Assembly: GCF_003049705.1 (NCBI RefSeq)
Contig: NZ_PIRF01000002.1
Coordinates: 267,276-331,275, forward strand
Direction: 5' to 3'
DNA from: Campylobacter concisus
GTDB taxonomy: Bacteria; Campylobacterota; Campylobacteria; Campylobacterales; Campylobacteraceae
Length of the DNA stretch: 64,000 bases
Both the position numbers and the translations under genes were made by a program. How positions within the stretch are numbered: the stretch's first letter is position 1; every line of letters starts with the position of its first letter. The notes beneath the pieces were generated by a model that did not search any database, was not told where the DNA came from, and saw nothing but the letters and a program-made list of their open reading frames with translations. Below are positions 45,878 through 56,409 of the stretch, one piece after another.

Positions 45878-46918
45878 CTATTTTACGTAAGGTATAAATT
45901 CCTCATATCCCAGCCTAGCCATGTCTTCAAGCGGTATAAATTTAAGACTTGCACCATTTATGCAGTACCTTAGCCCACCCTTATCGCTTGGGCCATCGTC
46001 AAAAACATGCCCAAGGTGCGCGTCACTATTTTGCGACTTAACTTCGACCCTTTTCATCATAAAAGAGTTGTCCTCCTTATATGAAAGAGCTGTTGTCGTT
46101 ATAGGCTTTGTAAAGCTTGGCCAGCCACATCCTGCATCAAATTTATCTGCACTTGAGAAAAGTGGCTTTCCGCTCGTTATATCTACATAAATGCCTTTTT
46201 GATCAAATTTATCATACTCACTGCTAAACGGTCTCTCAGTCGCTGCTTCTTGCGTCACGGCATACTGCTCGCTACTTAAATTTTTCTTTAGCTCATCTTT
46301 ACTAAGCGGCTTAAATTTCGCCTCATCGTAAAGCGGTTTATCGGCTAAACCTAGGTCAATGTGACAATATCCAAAAGGATTTTTATTAAGATAGTCTTGA
46401 TGATACTCCTCACCTAAGACGAAATTTTTAAGTGGCGCCACCTCAACCACGATCTTATCTTTAAATTTCTTTTGCTCTATTTTCATAAAGCTCTCTATCG
46501 TTGGCAGATCACTTTCGCTCACATAGTAAATTCCGCTTCTATACTGCCTACCGACGTCATTGCCTTGTTTATTTAGAGAGGTCGGATCGATCACTCTAAA
46601 AAAATGAGCCAAAATTTCAGCCAAAGCGACTCTGTTTTCATCATATTTTACATAAAGCGTTTCAGCATGATCGCTCTCATGAAGCTCGCGGTAGCTAGTA
46701 TTTTCGCTCTTGCCATTTGCGTAGCCTACCTTTGTATCCACTACACCAAATATCTTTTTAAAATATCCCTGCATACCCCAAAAGCAACCGCCTGCTAGAT
46801 AAATTTCTTTCAAATTTTGCCCTGCCATCGTCTGCTCCTTTATAAGCTCATCTTTTGCCATCAAATTTAGACCAAAAAACACTGCCGCCATTAAGATAAA
46901 TTTTAAGATCTTTTTCAT
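45878..46918 (-). CDS. msrAB: bifunctional methionine sulfoxide reductase MsrA-MsrB
   Basis: 346 residues with an N-terminal signal ([18 protein letters not shown]), so probably periplasmic. MsrA domain (~35-190): [14 protein letters not shown] with catalytic Cys45. MsrB domain (~205-340): [15 protein letters not shown] and [12 protein letters not shown] with the catalytic Cys. It reduces both S- and R-methionine sulfoxide in proteins. The fusion order A then B is common in pathogens of mucosal surfaces. It has no operon partner. Confidence 0.93.
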   Translation of the reverse strand: MKKILKFILMAAVFFGLNLMAKDELIKEQTMAGQNLKEIYLAGGCFWGMQGYFKKIFGVVDTKVGYANGKSENTSYRELHESDHAETLYVKYDENRVALAEILAHFFRVIDPTSLNKQGNDVGRQYRSGIYYVSESDLPTIESFMKIEQKKFKDKIVVEVAPLKNFVLGEEYHQDYLNKNPFGYCHIDLGLADKPLYDEAKFKPLSKDELKKNLSSEQYAVTQEAATERPFSSEYDKFDQKGIYVDITSGKPLFSSADKFDAGCGWPSFTKPITTTALSYKEDNSFMMKRVEVKSQNSDAHLGHVFDDGPSDKGGLRYCINGASLKFIPLEDMARLGYEEFIPYVK

Positions 46919-46978
46919 TCTATCTCCTTTTCGTTTTTGAAAGATTATACGAAAATTAAAGTTATAAAGTGTGAAGAA

Positions 46979-46994
46979 AGGGGCAAGCGCCCCT
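46979..46994 (-). terminator. terminator after purH
   Basis: AGGGGC / GCCCCT stem with a 4-nt loop, 5 bp after the purH stop, then TTTCTTC on the minus strand. Confidence 0.7.
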
Positions 46995-46999
46995 AAATT

Positions 47000-48532
47000 T
47001 TAGTGTAAAAAGTGTCTAACGCCAGTAAAGTATAGCGACATGCCATGCTCATTGGCAGCCTCTATCACCTCATCATCTCTGATGCTGCCGCCTGGCTCGA
47101 TGACGCATTTTACGCCCACTTTGCTAGCGATGTCGATGCTATCTCTAAACGGAAAGAATGCCTCGCTTGCAAGCACGCAGCCACTTAGATCGATCTTTAG
47201 CTCTTTTGCCTTTGCTACGGCCGCACGAGCAGCATCCACGCGGCTAGTCATACCCATACCAATGGCCACCATAGCGCCATCTTTTACATAAACTACGCAG
47301 TTACTCTTTGTTAGCGCAGCCACTTTCCACGCTATCTGAGCGTCTTTTAGCTCGCTACCAGTTGCAAATTTCTTGCTCATTTGCTTCATATTTTCAAGCT
47401 CTTCATCTTTTACGAAGTCTCTTTCTTGAAATACAAATCCACCATCGATGTGCTTAAAGTCAAATTTATCATTTGAGCGTACTAAAAATTTATTATCCTG
47501 AGTGAAAATTTTGATGCGTTTTTTGCTCTCAAACACTTTAAGCGCGGCATCATCGACATTTGCAGCGATGATTACTTCAACGTAAATTTCATTTATCTTT
47601 TTAGCTAGCTCCTCATCAAGCGTGCCATTTATCGCCACCACGCCGCCGTATGCTGAGATCGGGTCGCACTTAAGCGCTGCCACGTAGCTCTCTAGTAACG
47701 TATCTTTTACCGCAAAGCCGCAAGGGTTAGCGTGCTTGATGATAGCCACTGCCGGAGCGTCATCAAAGCTAGTTGCAAGCATTAGCGCGCCATTTATATC
47801 GGTCATATTATTGAAACTTGCCTCGCCTTTTAGGGCTCTAAAGTTGTTCGTAAAGAAATAATCAAACTCATAAAGCGCGCCTTTTTGGTGTGGATTTTCG
47901 CCGTATCTAGTGTCAAAAACCTTGCTTCCCACGATAAATCTAGCATCGCCAAAACCGCCATTAAATCTATCATTCATATAGTTTGCGATCATGCTGTCAT
48001 AGGCTGCTGTATGCTCGAATGCCTTTATCATCAGCGATCTTCTAAACTCGTAATCATCACTTTTTTCTCTTAGGCGCTTTAAAATTTCATCGTAGTCAAG
48101 CACGCTCGTGACTATAAGCACGTCTTTAAAGTTTTTAGCAGCGCTTCTTACCATGGCTGGGCCGCCGATGTCGATATTTTCGATGATCTCGGCAAAGTCA
48201 TCAGTCCTTATGGTAGTCTCTTTAAATGGATATAAATTTACGCAAACTAGGTCGATGCCCTCGATGCCGTACTCCTTTGCCTGAGCCACGTGTGTAGCGT
48301 CATCGCGTTTATGCAAGATGCCACCATGTATCTTTGGATGAAGGGTCTTTACCCTACCCTCAAACATCTCAGGTGAGCCAGTAAATTCGCTAACCTCAGT
48401 GGCTTTGACGCCCTCACTCTTTAAAAGTTTGTAGGTGCCACCAGTTGAAAGTATCTGCCAGCCAAGCTCTTCTAGCCCCTTTGCAAACTCTACAATGCCC
48501 TCTTTATCGCTAACGCTAAGCAACGCTCTCAT
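47000..48532 (-). CDS. purH: bifunctional AICAR transformylase / IMP cyclohydrolase
   Basis: 510 residues. N-terminal MGS-like cyclohydrolase ([34 protein letters not shown]) and a C-terminal transformylase with [13 protein letters not shown] holding the catalytic Lys-His pair. It does the last two steps of IMP synthesis using 10-formyl-THF. Near purL (2.4 kb upstream on the same strand), as in C. jejuni Cj0953c-0955c. Confidence 0.97.
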   Translation of the reverse strand: MRALLSVSDKEGIVEFAKGLEELGWQILSTGGTYKLLKSEGVKATEVSEFTGSPEMFEGRVKTLHPKIHGGILHKRDDATHVAQAKEYGIEGIDLVCVNLYPFKETTIRTDDFAEIIENIDIGGPAMVRSAAKNFKDVLIVTSVLDYDEILKRLREKSDDYEFRRSLMIKAFEHTAAYDSMIANYMNDRFNGGFGDARFIVGSKVFDTRYGENPHQKGALYEFDYFFTNNFRALKGEASFNNMTDINGALMLATSFDDAPAVAIIKHANPCGFAVKDTLLESYVAALKCDPISAYGGVVAINGTLDEELAKKINEIYVEVIIAANVDDAALKVFESKKRIKIFTQDNKFLVRSNDKFDFKHIDGGFVFQERDFVKDEELENMKQMSKKFATGSELKDAQIAWKVAALTKSNCVVYVKDGAMVAIGMGMTSRVDAARAAVAKAKELKIDLSGCVLASEAFFPFRDSIDIASKVGVKCVIEPGGSIRDDEVIEAANEHGMSLYFTGVRHFLH

Positions 48533-48562
48533 TTTTTCTCCTTTAGATTGATTAAATTTATT

Positions 48563-49129
48563 TTATTTCTCCGCCAAACACATCGCTTTTTCAAGCACTA
48601 GTAGCCCCATGGCTGTGTCTTTTTTGATATTTTCTTCTGTTAAATTTTCTAGTTTTTCTAAACTTTTGCCACTAGCATTTACTTCAAAATGGCTCTTTTT
48701 AACCAAATTTTGAAGCTTGCCACCTGCGATATCAACACTAAAAGCATATCTTGAAATTTGTCTGCCATTAAAGTAGCTAGCATTTAACACGTTTAAATTT
48801 ACAGGCTCATTTTTATCAAAGGCCTCGCAGATAGGGCTTTTTGAGCTAAATTTGACGACCTTTATACCGCCTTCATCTGAAAAAATATACTCTTTAAATT
48901 CATTTAAATTTTTAGCTCTAACTGCCTTAAAATCAGCCTCAACGCCATCACTGCCAGTTAGGATGATGCTAGCAGCGCTTGTCTTATTGTATTCGCCGAT
49001 CTTTTTGCCATTTTCAAAAAGCGTGCTATCTTTTAGCTCAAATTTGATCTCATTTCCATCAAGATCGCTCACGTTTAGCTCTCTGCAAAAGCTAGCCACC
49101 GCTAACAGCAAAATCACAAATTTCTTCAT
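48563..49129 (-). CDS. exported conserved protein of unknown function
   Basis: 188 residues with a signal peptide (MKKFVILLLAVASFC). The mature protein is soluble and beta-rich in the first half (KFELKDSTLFENGKKIGEYN), with two Cys in the second half and at the end (CLAEK) that could form a disulfide. No family recognised. It is immediately after the DnaJ-like gene with no gap, so co-translated, and 30 bp before purH. Confidence 0.7.
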   Translation of the reverse strand: MKKFVILLLAVASFCRELNVSDLDGNEIKFELKDSTLFENGKKIGEYNKTSAASIILTGSDGVEADFKAVRAKNLNEFKEYIFSDEGGIKVVKFSSKSPICEAFDKNEPVNLNVLNASYFNGRQISRYAFSVDIAGGKLQNLVKKSHFEVNASGKSLEKLENLTEENIKKDTAMGLLVLEKAMCLAEK

Positions 49130-49864
49130 CTAAGCTCCAAATTTCTCTTTCAAGCGCCTATAAGCCTCATTTATCTCTTGAAGCTTTTTGGTTGAACTCT
49201 CTATAACCTCTTTACTCTCTCCCCTACCCATCAAAATATCAGGATGATACTGCCTAACAAGCTCTTTATAACGAAGCTTTACCTCATCAAAATTTGCACT
49301 CTTGCTAAGTCCTAAAACCTCAAATGGATCATTTTTTTCTATACCGGTATTAGAATTCGTTTTAAATCTTGAACTATAAAAGTTATCAAATTTTAAGATG
49401 ATCTCATCAAGCGTATCTTTGTCAATGCCAAATCCATAAGCAATATTTCTGATTACAGCTTGCTCACTTGCATTAAACTCACCATCAATATAAGCCAAAT
49501 TTAAAAAAAACGTAAGCCTAGCGACACATGTATCATAGTTTAGATTAAACGCACGCTTATAGTTTCTAGCAGTTTCGTAGGCATTATCCACATTCTCTTT
49601 TTGACTATTATAGACATCTTTTAGATACTCACGCACACCGATAACGCCACTAACTTTTCTACTTAGATCATCAAGCACCTGACTAATGAGCCTAGCTTCT
49701 AACTCACCTACTCTACCGTCACTCTTAGCCACTTTTGCCAAGAGTGAGACTAAAAATTTAGCCTCATTTACGTTTGCTTGTTTTCTGAGGTTATTGCTTA
49801 ACTGTACCTTTAGCAGTAAAAATATAGCACCGCCTAGTATCAATAAAAATAAGATACCAGACAT
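49130..49864 (-). CDS. DnaJ-like membrane protein with TerB-type domain (DjlA-like)
   Basis: 244 residues. One N-terminal helix (ILFLLILGGAIFLLLKV), a TerB-like helical domain (~35-150, FLNLAYIDGEFNASEQAVIRNIA) and a C-terminal J domain (~178-244) with RQYHPDILMGRG. This order is that of DjlA, a DnaK co-chaperone on the inner membrane. Corresponds to Cj0954c. It starts 1 bp from the protease-like gene upstream. Confidence 0.85.
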   Translation of the reverse strand: MSGILFLLILGGAIFLLLKVQLSNNLRKQANVNEAKFLVSLLAKVAKSDGRVGELEARLISQVLDDLSRKVSGVIGVREYLKDVYNSQKENVDNAYETARNYKRAFNLNYDTCVARLTFFLNLAYIDGEFNASEQAVIRNIAYGFGIDKDTLDEIILKFDNFYSSRFKTNSNTGIEKNDPFEVLGLSKSANFDEVKLRYKELVRQYHPDILMGRGESKEVIESSTKKLQEINEAYRRLKEKFGA

Positions 49865-49865
49865 G

Positions 49866-50927
49866 TTACCACAAGTGATAGATGGTATTTTTTATTTTGC
49901 CATTTACTAGCTCGTTTTTACGCCAAGAGCTCTCGTCATTCATCACGTTCCAGCGACGCTCTTCAGGGCGGTAGAACCAGTCTTTATCTATCTGATAGTA
50001 AATTTGCTTGCCATTTGTTTCAATGATATTTGCGATATTGTTATCGTGGTAGCTATTTTCATCGTAGTCAGTAAAAGCCCGCTGTCCCATCTCAGAGTAA
50101 AGTAGCGTTAGCTCTTGAAGCATTTCATTTAGGTCATCATCCATCTTTTTTACATGAAGGCCGATCTCGTGCGCCTCTCTAAAGAGGATTGGATATTCGT
50201 GAGCTGGGTAGTCACCATTTAGTCTTTCAGAAATTTCTGCGATCTTTTTGTCATCCTCGATGTGATACCTAAGAAGCTCGGTGCAAATCTTAAGCGATAG
50301 TGAGCTAGCACGGTCAACCGCACCAAATACTAGCGGATGAATATACTCATAAAGTGAGTTATAAGGGTTTGTGTCGTTTGGCCTATCTTTATCTTGCTCT
50401 TTCCAAAGCTTAACCACACGACTAAGTTCATCCATCGAAACGCTCACAAGCTCATTGCCTTTGTTTGTCGGACTAAGCTCGTGTTTGAGTGAAGTATCAA
50501 CAGGCGTTAGATAGGCAAGTGGCCCCATGACGATCTCATTTGCACCAAGTGCCATCATAGTAGCAGCTGAGGCACAGTTTGCAGGTATTAGAGCTATTAA
50601 ATTTTTGCAGTAATTTCTAAGTGTAGTGATTATCCTAAGAGCAGCTATTCCGCTTCCACCGTCACTTTTTATAAAAAGATAAGCAGTATCTATCTTTTTA
50701 CCCTTTAAAATTTCATACATAGCACTTGCATCGTTGCCGCAAACACTACCAGCGTTTGAATTATAGTAAGTTATCAAAGTAGCGTTTAGTCTTTTTTCGA
50801 TTGATTTTATTAAATTTTGTGTCTTACTAAAAAGCACTGGTGGTTTTGCTACGCCTCGTTTTTCAACTTGTTCTGCATCCTTTTGCTCATTTTCAGCCTC
50901 AGCGACCTTGCTCTTTTTCAAAGCCAT
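49866..50927 (-). CDS. SDH/SppA-type (ClpP-fold) serine protease-like protein
   Basis: 353 residues. Central ClpP/crotonase fold: IDTAYLFIKSDGGSGIAALRI gives the strand and Gly-rich oxyanion region, NLIALIPANCASAATMMALGA the helix with the likely nucleophile Ser, and NEIVMGPLAYLTPVDTSL the following turn. This is the SDH-sah (serine dehydrogenase proteinase) group related to SppA. No signal peptide or clear membrane helix; N-terminus is charged. Its place between purL and the DnaJ-like gene suggests a proteolysis/chaperone link. I do not recall it at this site in C. jejuni. Confidence 0.72.
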   Translation of the reverse strand: MALKKSKVAEAENEQKDAEQVEKRGVAKPPVLFSKTQNLIKSIEKRLNATLITYYNSNAGSVCGNDASAMYEILKGKKIDTAYLFIKSDGGSGIAALRIITTLRNYCKNLIALIPANCASAATMMALGANEIVMGPLAYLTPVDTSLKHELSPTNKGNELVSVSMDELSRVVKLWKEQDKDRPNDTNPYNSLYEYIHPLVFGAVDRASSLSLKICTELLRYHIEDDKKIAEISERLNGDYPAHEYPILFREAHEIGLHVKKMDDDLNEMLQELTLLYSEMGQRAFTDYDENSYHDNNIANIIETNGKQIYYQIDKDWFYRPEERRWNVMNDESSWRKNELVNGKIKNTIYHLW

Positions 50928-50930
50928 TTT

Positions 50931-53120
50931 CTAGTCCTCTTTTCTAACGATTTTTGCAAACTCATTTAGATAAATTTCTCTTATCTCATCCACGCTCTCA
51001 TCAATATCATTTAGTTTAAATCTTCTGCCGCCACTAACGCCGATCTTTTCAAATTTCACGTCAAATTTAGCAGCAAGCGCTTCAAATTTAGCCTCATCTT
51101 TCACGCCTACAACCGCTCTTGAAAAGCTTTCATCAAATATAAAATTTGACTCTTTAAATTTCGCCTCGCAGTTTATGCCGATGTTTGATATGCTAGCCAT
51201 TTTTGCTAGCGTAATAGCAAGACCGCCCACACCTACACTATTTGCAAATTCTAAAATTTGCTCTTTATTTGCTTCGATTATTAGATCCCAAAGAGCTCGC
51301 TCAGCTTTATAATCAACCTCTTTTAGCTTTCCGCCAACCACGTTAAATAGTGCCTTTGCGTAAAGTGAGGCAGCAAATTCTCCGCTTGTCTCACTAAGCA
51401 GGTAAATCGCCCTACCCTCACTTAAAAATGTGCTTTTTAGGTTTAAATTTGCATCTTCATTTACGCCAACTGTGACGATGGCTGGTGTCGGATAGACGCT
51501 CACGCCGTCAGTGTCGTTATAAAGGCTCACGTTACCGCTAACAACTGGCGTATTTAGCTCACGGCAAGCCTCTTTTATACCTTCACATCCCTCTTTAAAC
51601 TGCCACATAACCTCTGGATTTTGCGGGTTGCCGTAGTTTAGGCAGTCGGTGATCGCAAGTGGCACAGCGCCACTCATCGCTACCTTTCTACCAGCTGCCG
51701 CGACGGCTCTTGCAGCGCCAATTTTAGGATCAACAAAATTTGCTCTAGGATCGCACTGCGCAGCCATAGAGACGGCCTTTTTAGTGCCTTTTACTCTAAT
51801 ACTTGCGGCGCCTAAGTGACCAGGCTGTTTTATAGTATTTGTCTGAATATTTGCGTCGTATTGATCGTAGATAAAGCTTTTATTTAGTACCTCTGGCTCT
51901 TTTAAAAGCTTGAAAAATGCAGTTTTATTATCAACATTATTTGGAATTTTTAAATTTGCAATCTCATCAAGGTATTTTGGACGTGTGACTGGACGATCAA
52001 GCACCGGAGCTGCCTCGCTAAGTGGGCCAATAGGGATTTCACCTGCAAGCTCACCGTGCCAATAAAGCTGCATCACGCCGCTACCTGTGACCTCGCCAAT
52101 GATCTCAGCGTCAAGGTCCCATTTTCTAAAAATTTCAAGCACCTTTTGCTCATAGCCCTTTTTGGCACATATTAGCATACGCTCTTGAGACTCACTTAGC
52201 ATTAGCTCATAAGGCGTCATACCAACTTCGCGCATCGGCACGCGATCTAGATACATCTTCATACCACTACCGCTTCTGCCAGCCATCTCAAAGCTAGAGC
52301 TTGTAAGCCCTGCCGCACCCATATCTTGGATGCCGATGATGTAGTCTTTTTTAAAGAGCTCTAAGCAAGCTTCCATGAGCAGCTTTTCGGCAAATGGGTC
52401 ACCCACTTGCACCGTTGGGCGAAGTGACTTGTTCTCGTCGTTAAAGCTATCGCTTGCCATAACAGCGCCACCAAGTCCGTCTCTGCCGGTCTTTGAGCCC
52501 ACGTAAATGACTGGGTTGCCCACACCTTCAGCCTTGCCGTAGAAAATTTCATCACTTTTGCAAAGGCCAAGCGCAAAAGCGTTGATTAGGATGTTGCCAT
52601 TAAAGCTAGGATCAAATGTGGTTTCGCCACCGATCGTTGGGATGCCCATGCAGTTACCATAGTGTCCGATACCAGCGACGCTTCCTTTTAGCAAATATCT
52701 ATGCTTTTTAGCTAGCTCGCTATCGCCTCTTATCTCACCAAAACGAAGCGAGTTCATGTTCGCAACAACCCTTGCGCCCATCGTAAAGACATCTCTTAAA
52801 ATTCCACCAACTCCAGTTGCAGCACCTTGAAACGGCTCGATAAAGCTTGGATGGTTGTGACTCTCCATCTTAAACACAGCTGCAACCCCGTCGCCAACGT
52901 CAATGACGCCAGCATTTTCGCCAGGTCCTTGGATGACCCAAGGCGCCTTTGTCGGAAAGCCGTTTAGGTATTTTTTGCTTGATTTGTAGCTGCAGTGCTC
53001 GCTCCACATCGCTGAAAATATACCAAGCTCTAGCAAATTTGGCTCGCGTCCTAAAATTTTTAAGATCTCCTCATACTCTTCGTCGCTGATTTTATGTGCT
53101 TGTATGGTAGCTTTATCCAT
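50931..53120 (-). CDS. purL: phosphoribosylformylglycinamidine synthase, large subunit
   Basis: 729 residues, the small-type PurL that works with PurS and Pur[18 protein letters not shown] is the N-terminal signature; [14 protein letters not shown] and [13 protein letters not shown] the ATP region, with repeated AIRS-like domains. No glutaminase domain is present. It makes FGAM from FGAR. Followed after 3 bp by the SDH-type gene. Confidence 0.97.
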   Translation of the reverse strand: MDKATIQAHKISDEEYEEILKILGREPNLLELGIFSAMWSEHCSYKSSKKYLNGFPTKAPWVIQGPGENAGVIDVGDGVAAVFKMESHNHPSFIEPFQGAATGVGGILRDVFTMGARVVANMNSLRFGEIRGDSELAKKHRYLLKGSVAGIGHYGNCMGIPTIGGETTFDPSFNGNILINAFALGLCKSDEIFYGKAEGVGNPVIYVGSKTGRDGLGGAVMASDSFNDENKSLRPTVQVGDPFAEKLLMEACLELFKKDYIIGIQDMGAAGLTSSSFEMAGRSGSGMKMYLDRVPMREVGMTPYELMLSESQERMLICAKKGYEQKVLEIFRKWDLDAEIIGEVTGSGVMQLYWHGELAGEIPIGPLSEAAPVLDRPVTRPKYLDEIANLKIPNNVDNKTAFFKLLKEPEVLNKSFIYDQYDANIQTNTIKQPGHLGAASIRVKGTKKAVSMAAQCDPRANFVDPKIGAARAVAAAGRKVAMSGAVPLAITDCLNYGNPQNPEVMWQFKEGCEGIKEACRELNTPVVSGNVSLYNDTDGVSVYPTPAIVTVGVNEDANLNLKSTFLSEGRAIYLLSETSGEFAASLYAKALFNVVGGKLKEVDYKAERALWDLIIEANKEQILEFANSVGVGGLAITLAKMASISNIGINCEAKFKESNFIFDESFSRAVVGVKDEAKFEALAAKFDVKFEKIGVSGGRRFKLNDIDESVDEIREIYLNEFAKIVRKED

Positions 53121-53306
53121 TGATGTAACCTTTTAAGAATTTTAGGCCATTTTACAATCTTGCTTATAAAAAGTTACTAAAAAGCTTTTTGAAATTTAGC
53201 AGGATAAAGCATTATTGAGAGAATTTTGCCTACTTTGATAAGGCCTTTTTTGTAGCAGTATTTTAAAAATTTATGCCAGTGTTTTATTTTTGCTAGCATG
53301 GTAATA

Positions 53307-53358
53307 AAAAGTGGCAAAATTTTCAAGCCTAGCTCGTAGCTATTTTGTTGCCACTTTT
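53307..53358 (-). terminator. terminator-like hairpin after the quinone-reductase-like gene
   Basis: Perfect 11-bp arms AAAAGTGGCAA / TTGCCACTTTT with a 30-nt loop, ending in TTTTTATTACC on the minus strand, 36 bp after the stop at 53395. Confidence 0.5.
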
Positions 53359-53394
53359 ATTCATATTTGCAGTTTTGTTTCTATATTTAAATTT

Positions 53395-53982
53395 CTATTT
53401 CGTATTTTTAAAAACTTTTTCAAGATGCGCTTCATACTCTTTTATGTATCTTGGTACATCTGGCATCTTGATCACATCATTGCACATAAAATATGGAAGC
53501 GAATTCATGCCCAAAAACTCATTTGCCTTTCTAAAATGAAAGTAAACTCCATCGATCCCACGTGCATCAAAAAACTCATTTGGATCGCTAAATGCCTCAG
53601 CTGGGGCATTCCAAGTAAGACTTAGCATAAATTTCCTTTCATTTAGCAAGCCACCTTTGCCATAGTTTTTAGTTGGATCTACCCTATGCCTACCATCGCT
53701 CGTATAAAGCTTGCCGTGGCCTGCAGTAAAGACCTCATCGATATATTTTTTCACTATCCAAGGCTCACCCATCCACCAAGCTGGCATCTGCCAAACTACG
53801 GCGTCCATCCAGAGAAATTTCTCAGCTTCAGCCTCGATATCATAGCCTTGATCTATCACGGTTTGCTTTATCTCGTGACCCATTTTTGCGAGATTTTCGC
53901 ACGCAAGATCGTGAAGTGTTTGATTTAATCTGCCATCTGAGTGGGCAAATTTTTTGCCACCATTTATAAGTAAAATTTTCAT
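53395..53982 (-). CDS. NAD(P)H quinone reductase, MdaB/flavodoxin-like fold
   Basis: 195 residues. ILLINGGKKFAHSDGRLNQTL is the FMN/FAD-phosphate loop of the MdaB family; VVWQMPAWWMGEPWIVKKYIDEVF is the conserved active-site block. In Helicobacter MdaB reduces quinones by two electrons and protects against oxidative stress. No neighbour shares its strand closely. Confidence 0.85.
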   Translation of the reverse strand: MKILLINGGKKFAHSDGRLNQTLHDLACENLAKMGHEIKQTVIDQGYDIEAEAEKFLWMDAVVWQMPAWWMGEPWIVKKYIDEVFTAGHGKLYTSDGRHRVDPTKNYGKGGLLNERKFMLSLTWNAPAEAFSDPNEFFDARGIDGVYFHFRKANEFLGMNSLPYFMCNDVIKMPDVPRYIKEYEAHLEKVFKNTK

Positions 53983-54025
53983 TATTTCTCCTTTAAAAAG
54001 CGCAGATTTTAGCCAAAAAAAAGTA

Positions 54026-55351
54026 TCATTTTCCTAAACAAAAATGGCTAAACATCTCATCTAAAATTTCACTTCTCTCAAATGGCTTTGTGATACTAGC
54101 AAGCGCCTTTATCGCGGTATTTAGCTCATAAGCAAAAATTTCTAGCTCCTCTTCACTTAGTCTTAAAAACGCCCTTTTTAAAGCCTCGCTCGCTTCTTTG
54201 CAGCTTAAAATTTGGCGGTTTGAGCTTAGCATGATCTCGTCAGTATCTTGCGTCTTGAGATAGTTTTCAAGCTCTTTTAAAACTACGCTTGTATCATTTT
54301 TTGCTGAAATTTTGATAGCGCCTTCTAGCTCTATGTCGAATTTAAACGCTAGATCGCTTTTGTTTAAGATGAAAAAAACTTTTTTATTTGAGCTAGAAAC
54401 GAGTCTAATTATCTCTTTGTCTTGCTCGTCGCTCACAGATGAGCCGTCAAAGATAGCTAGGATGATGTCAGCTTCATTTATAGCTGAAATTGAGTAGTTT
54501 ATGCCGATTTGCTCGATCCTTCCAGCATCTTTTCTGATGCCTGCGGTGTCTATTATGCGAACTAGATGTGAGCCGATCTTGAAATTTTCTTCTATTCTAT
54601 CTCTAGTTGTACCAGCCTCGTCGCTAACGATCGCCCTCTCGTATGCCAAAAACGAGTTTAAAATAGAGCTTTTGCCAACATTTGGCTTACCAACGATAGC
54701 GATCTTAAAGCCATCTATCAGCCCTCTTCTTTGCTCACTAAGTGTGGCTATGCGCTCTAGTTTCTCGCTATTTTTTAAAAGCATCTGCTTGGTCTGCTCT
54801 AGTAAATTTACAGGCAGATCATCATCAGCATAATCAATCATCGTCTCCACAAAAGCAAGAGTTTTGACCACTTCGCCCCTGATCTCGTCTACAAATTTAC
54901 TAAGATCGCCTTGCATCTGGCGGGTCAAAATTTTAGCAGCGATCTCGCTTTTTGAAGTGATGAGCCCTTGCATAGCCTCAGCCTTAGCTAGATCCATCTT
55001 GCCATTTAAAAATGCTCGCTTGCTAAACTCGCCTGGCATAGCAAGCCTTGCGCCAGCCTTTATTAGCTCATTTAAAATTCTCTCACTCACCATCACGCCA
55101 CCATGAGTTTGAAACTCGACGATATCCTCGCCTGTAAAGCTTGCTGGGGCTTTAAAATATATAACGACGCCCTCGTCTAAAATTTCATCATCAAGGGAGT
55201 AGATTTTGGCTAGTTTTGCGTATCTTGGCTCTAAATTTGAAAGTTTAAGAAGTTTTAAAGAGGTGGCCAGAGCGTCTTTGCCACTAAGCCTTACGATAGA
55301 AACTGAGCCGATGCCATAAGCTGTGGCAAGGGCTGCAATGGTTTCACTCAT
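54026..55351 (-). CDS. mnmE: tRNA modification GTPase MnmE
   Basis: 441 residues. N-terminal tetrahydrofolate-binding domain ([20 protein letters not shown]), helical domain, inserted G domain (~210-370) with [27 protein letters not shown] and NKSD, and the C-terminal CLGK. With MnmG it makes 5-carboxymethylaminomethyl-U34. Fourth in the rpmH-rnpA-yidD-yidC-jag-mnmE chain; it overlaps jag by 4 bp. Confidence 0.96.
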   Translation of the reverse strand: MSETIAALATAYGIGSVSIVRLSGKDALATSLKLLKLSNLEPRYAKLAKIYSLDDEILDEGVVIYFKAPASFTGEDIVEFQTHGGVMVSERILNELIKAGARLAMPGEFSKRAFLNGKMDLAKAEAMQGLITSKSEIAAKILTRQMQGDLSKFVDEIRGEVVKTLAFVETMIDYADDDLPVNLLEQTKQMLLKNSEKLERIATLSEQRRGLIDGFKIAIVGKPNVGKSSILNSFLAYERAIVSDEAGTTRDRIEENFKIGSHLVRIIDTAGIRKDAGRIEQIGINYSISAINEADIILAIFDGSSVSDEQDKEIIRLVSSSNKKVFFILNKSDLAFKFDIELEGAIKISAKNDTSVVLKELENYLKTQDTDEIMLSSNRQILSCKEASEALKRAFLRLSEEELEIFAYELNTAIKALASITKPFERSEILDEMFSHFCLGK

Positions 55352-56409
55352 TTTTTGAAAAAGTCATTTACGACGACAAATTTGCCGTCATTGCCGCTTT
55401 TTATGCCGACATATTTATCTGGGAATTTCTCGCGAAGCTTCTCAAGTGCGATCTTGACCAAAACCCCGTCAAGTGGCTTTGTTTGAGCTCTGCCACTATT
55501 TTGCACACGCTCGATCACGCCATTTAGATATTGATCCATCATCGCTTCTTGATTTTGTAAAAATTGTGCGATCTCAAGGCGAATAGCAAGGTTGTATTTT
55601 GAGTTTAGCCAGTTATAAAGCATGTAAGATATCGCTTTATACCTATAACCTTCTTTACCTATAAGTAGAGCCGCATCAGCTCCATCAAGCTCTATAAGCA
55701 CCGTTTCATCGTCAAATTTGCTAACTTCAATTTTACTAATATCAAAACAACTTGCCTTAAAAAGACTATTCATACCCTCTTTGATCTCAGGTAAAATTTT
55801 ATCAAAGTCGATTGTTGCTTTTTCTTTTTTTTCTTTTTGTAAAGCTTGAGCCGCACTATCTTCATCAGTTTGGTTAAAATTTTCAATAATAGAATTATCT
55901 AAAATATTTTTAGGAGCATTTTTGCTAGCTTGTGGCTCCTTTATTTCTTTTGGCTCGTCAAGTCTCTTTATCACATATCCTGGTTCAGCTTCTTCTTCGC
56001 CCTTTTGAGCAAACGCATCTTTGGCTAGAGCTTCGTTTTTTTCACTTAAATTTGACTTTTCATTTTTATGCTCTTTTTGCTCAAATTTAGTTTCGTTTTT
56101 TTCATCTCTATGTTTTTTAGGGCCTCGCTTTTTATCACTATGATCGTGTTTTTTAGCTTGCTTTTTATCTTCTTTTATAGCCTCGTTCTCATCATTTTTT
56201 TTAACAAAATTTTTATCATTTTTTGGCTTGTGTTGTGGTTTTGGCTGATTTTCTAAATTTGCTTCGATGATCGCACTTCTTTTAAAAAATCCAAAAAAAC
56301 CACTGCTTGGATGCTGTAAAACTTTTATATCAAGCTGAGTTACTGAGCAATTAAGCTGCTCAGCTGCCTTTTGAAACGCCTCTTGAAGGGTATTTGCTTC
56401 TATTTTCAT
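55348..56409 (-). CDS. jag: Jag/KhpB-type RNA-binding protein
   Basis: 353 residues. Jag-N domain (~1-52) with the [17 protein letters not shown] ending; a long charged, disordered linker (~55-205, Lys/Glu/His repeats); KH domain (~235-280) with [21 protein letters not shown]-terminal region (~290-353). KhpB proteins bind many RNAs and affect division and envelope synthesis in Gram-positives. The gene shares one base with the end of yidC, the usual neighbour. Confidence 0.86.
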   Translation of the reverse strand: MKIEANTLQEAFQKAAEQLNCSVTQLDIKVLQHPSSGFFGFFKRSAIIEANLENQPKPQHKPKNDKNFVKKNDENEAIKEDKKQAKKHDHSDKKRGPKKHRDEKNETKFEQKEHKNEKSNLSEKNEALAKDAFAQKGEEEAEPGYVIKRLDEPKEIKEPQASKNAPKNILDNSIIENFNQTDEDSAAQALQKEKKEKATIDFDKILPEIKEGMNSLFKASCFDISKIEVSKFDDETVLIELDGADAALLIGKEGYRYKAISYMLYNWLNSKYNLAIRLEIAQFLQNQEAMMDQYLNGVIERVQNSGRAQTKPLDGVLVKIALEKLREKFPDKYVGIKSGNDGKFVVVNDFFKK

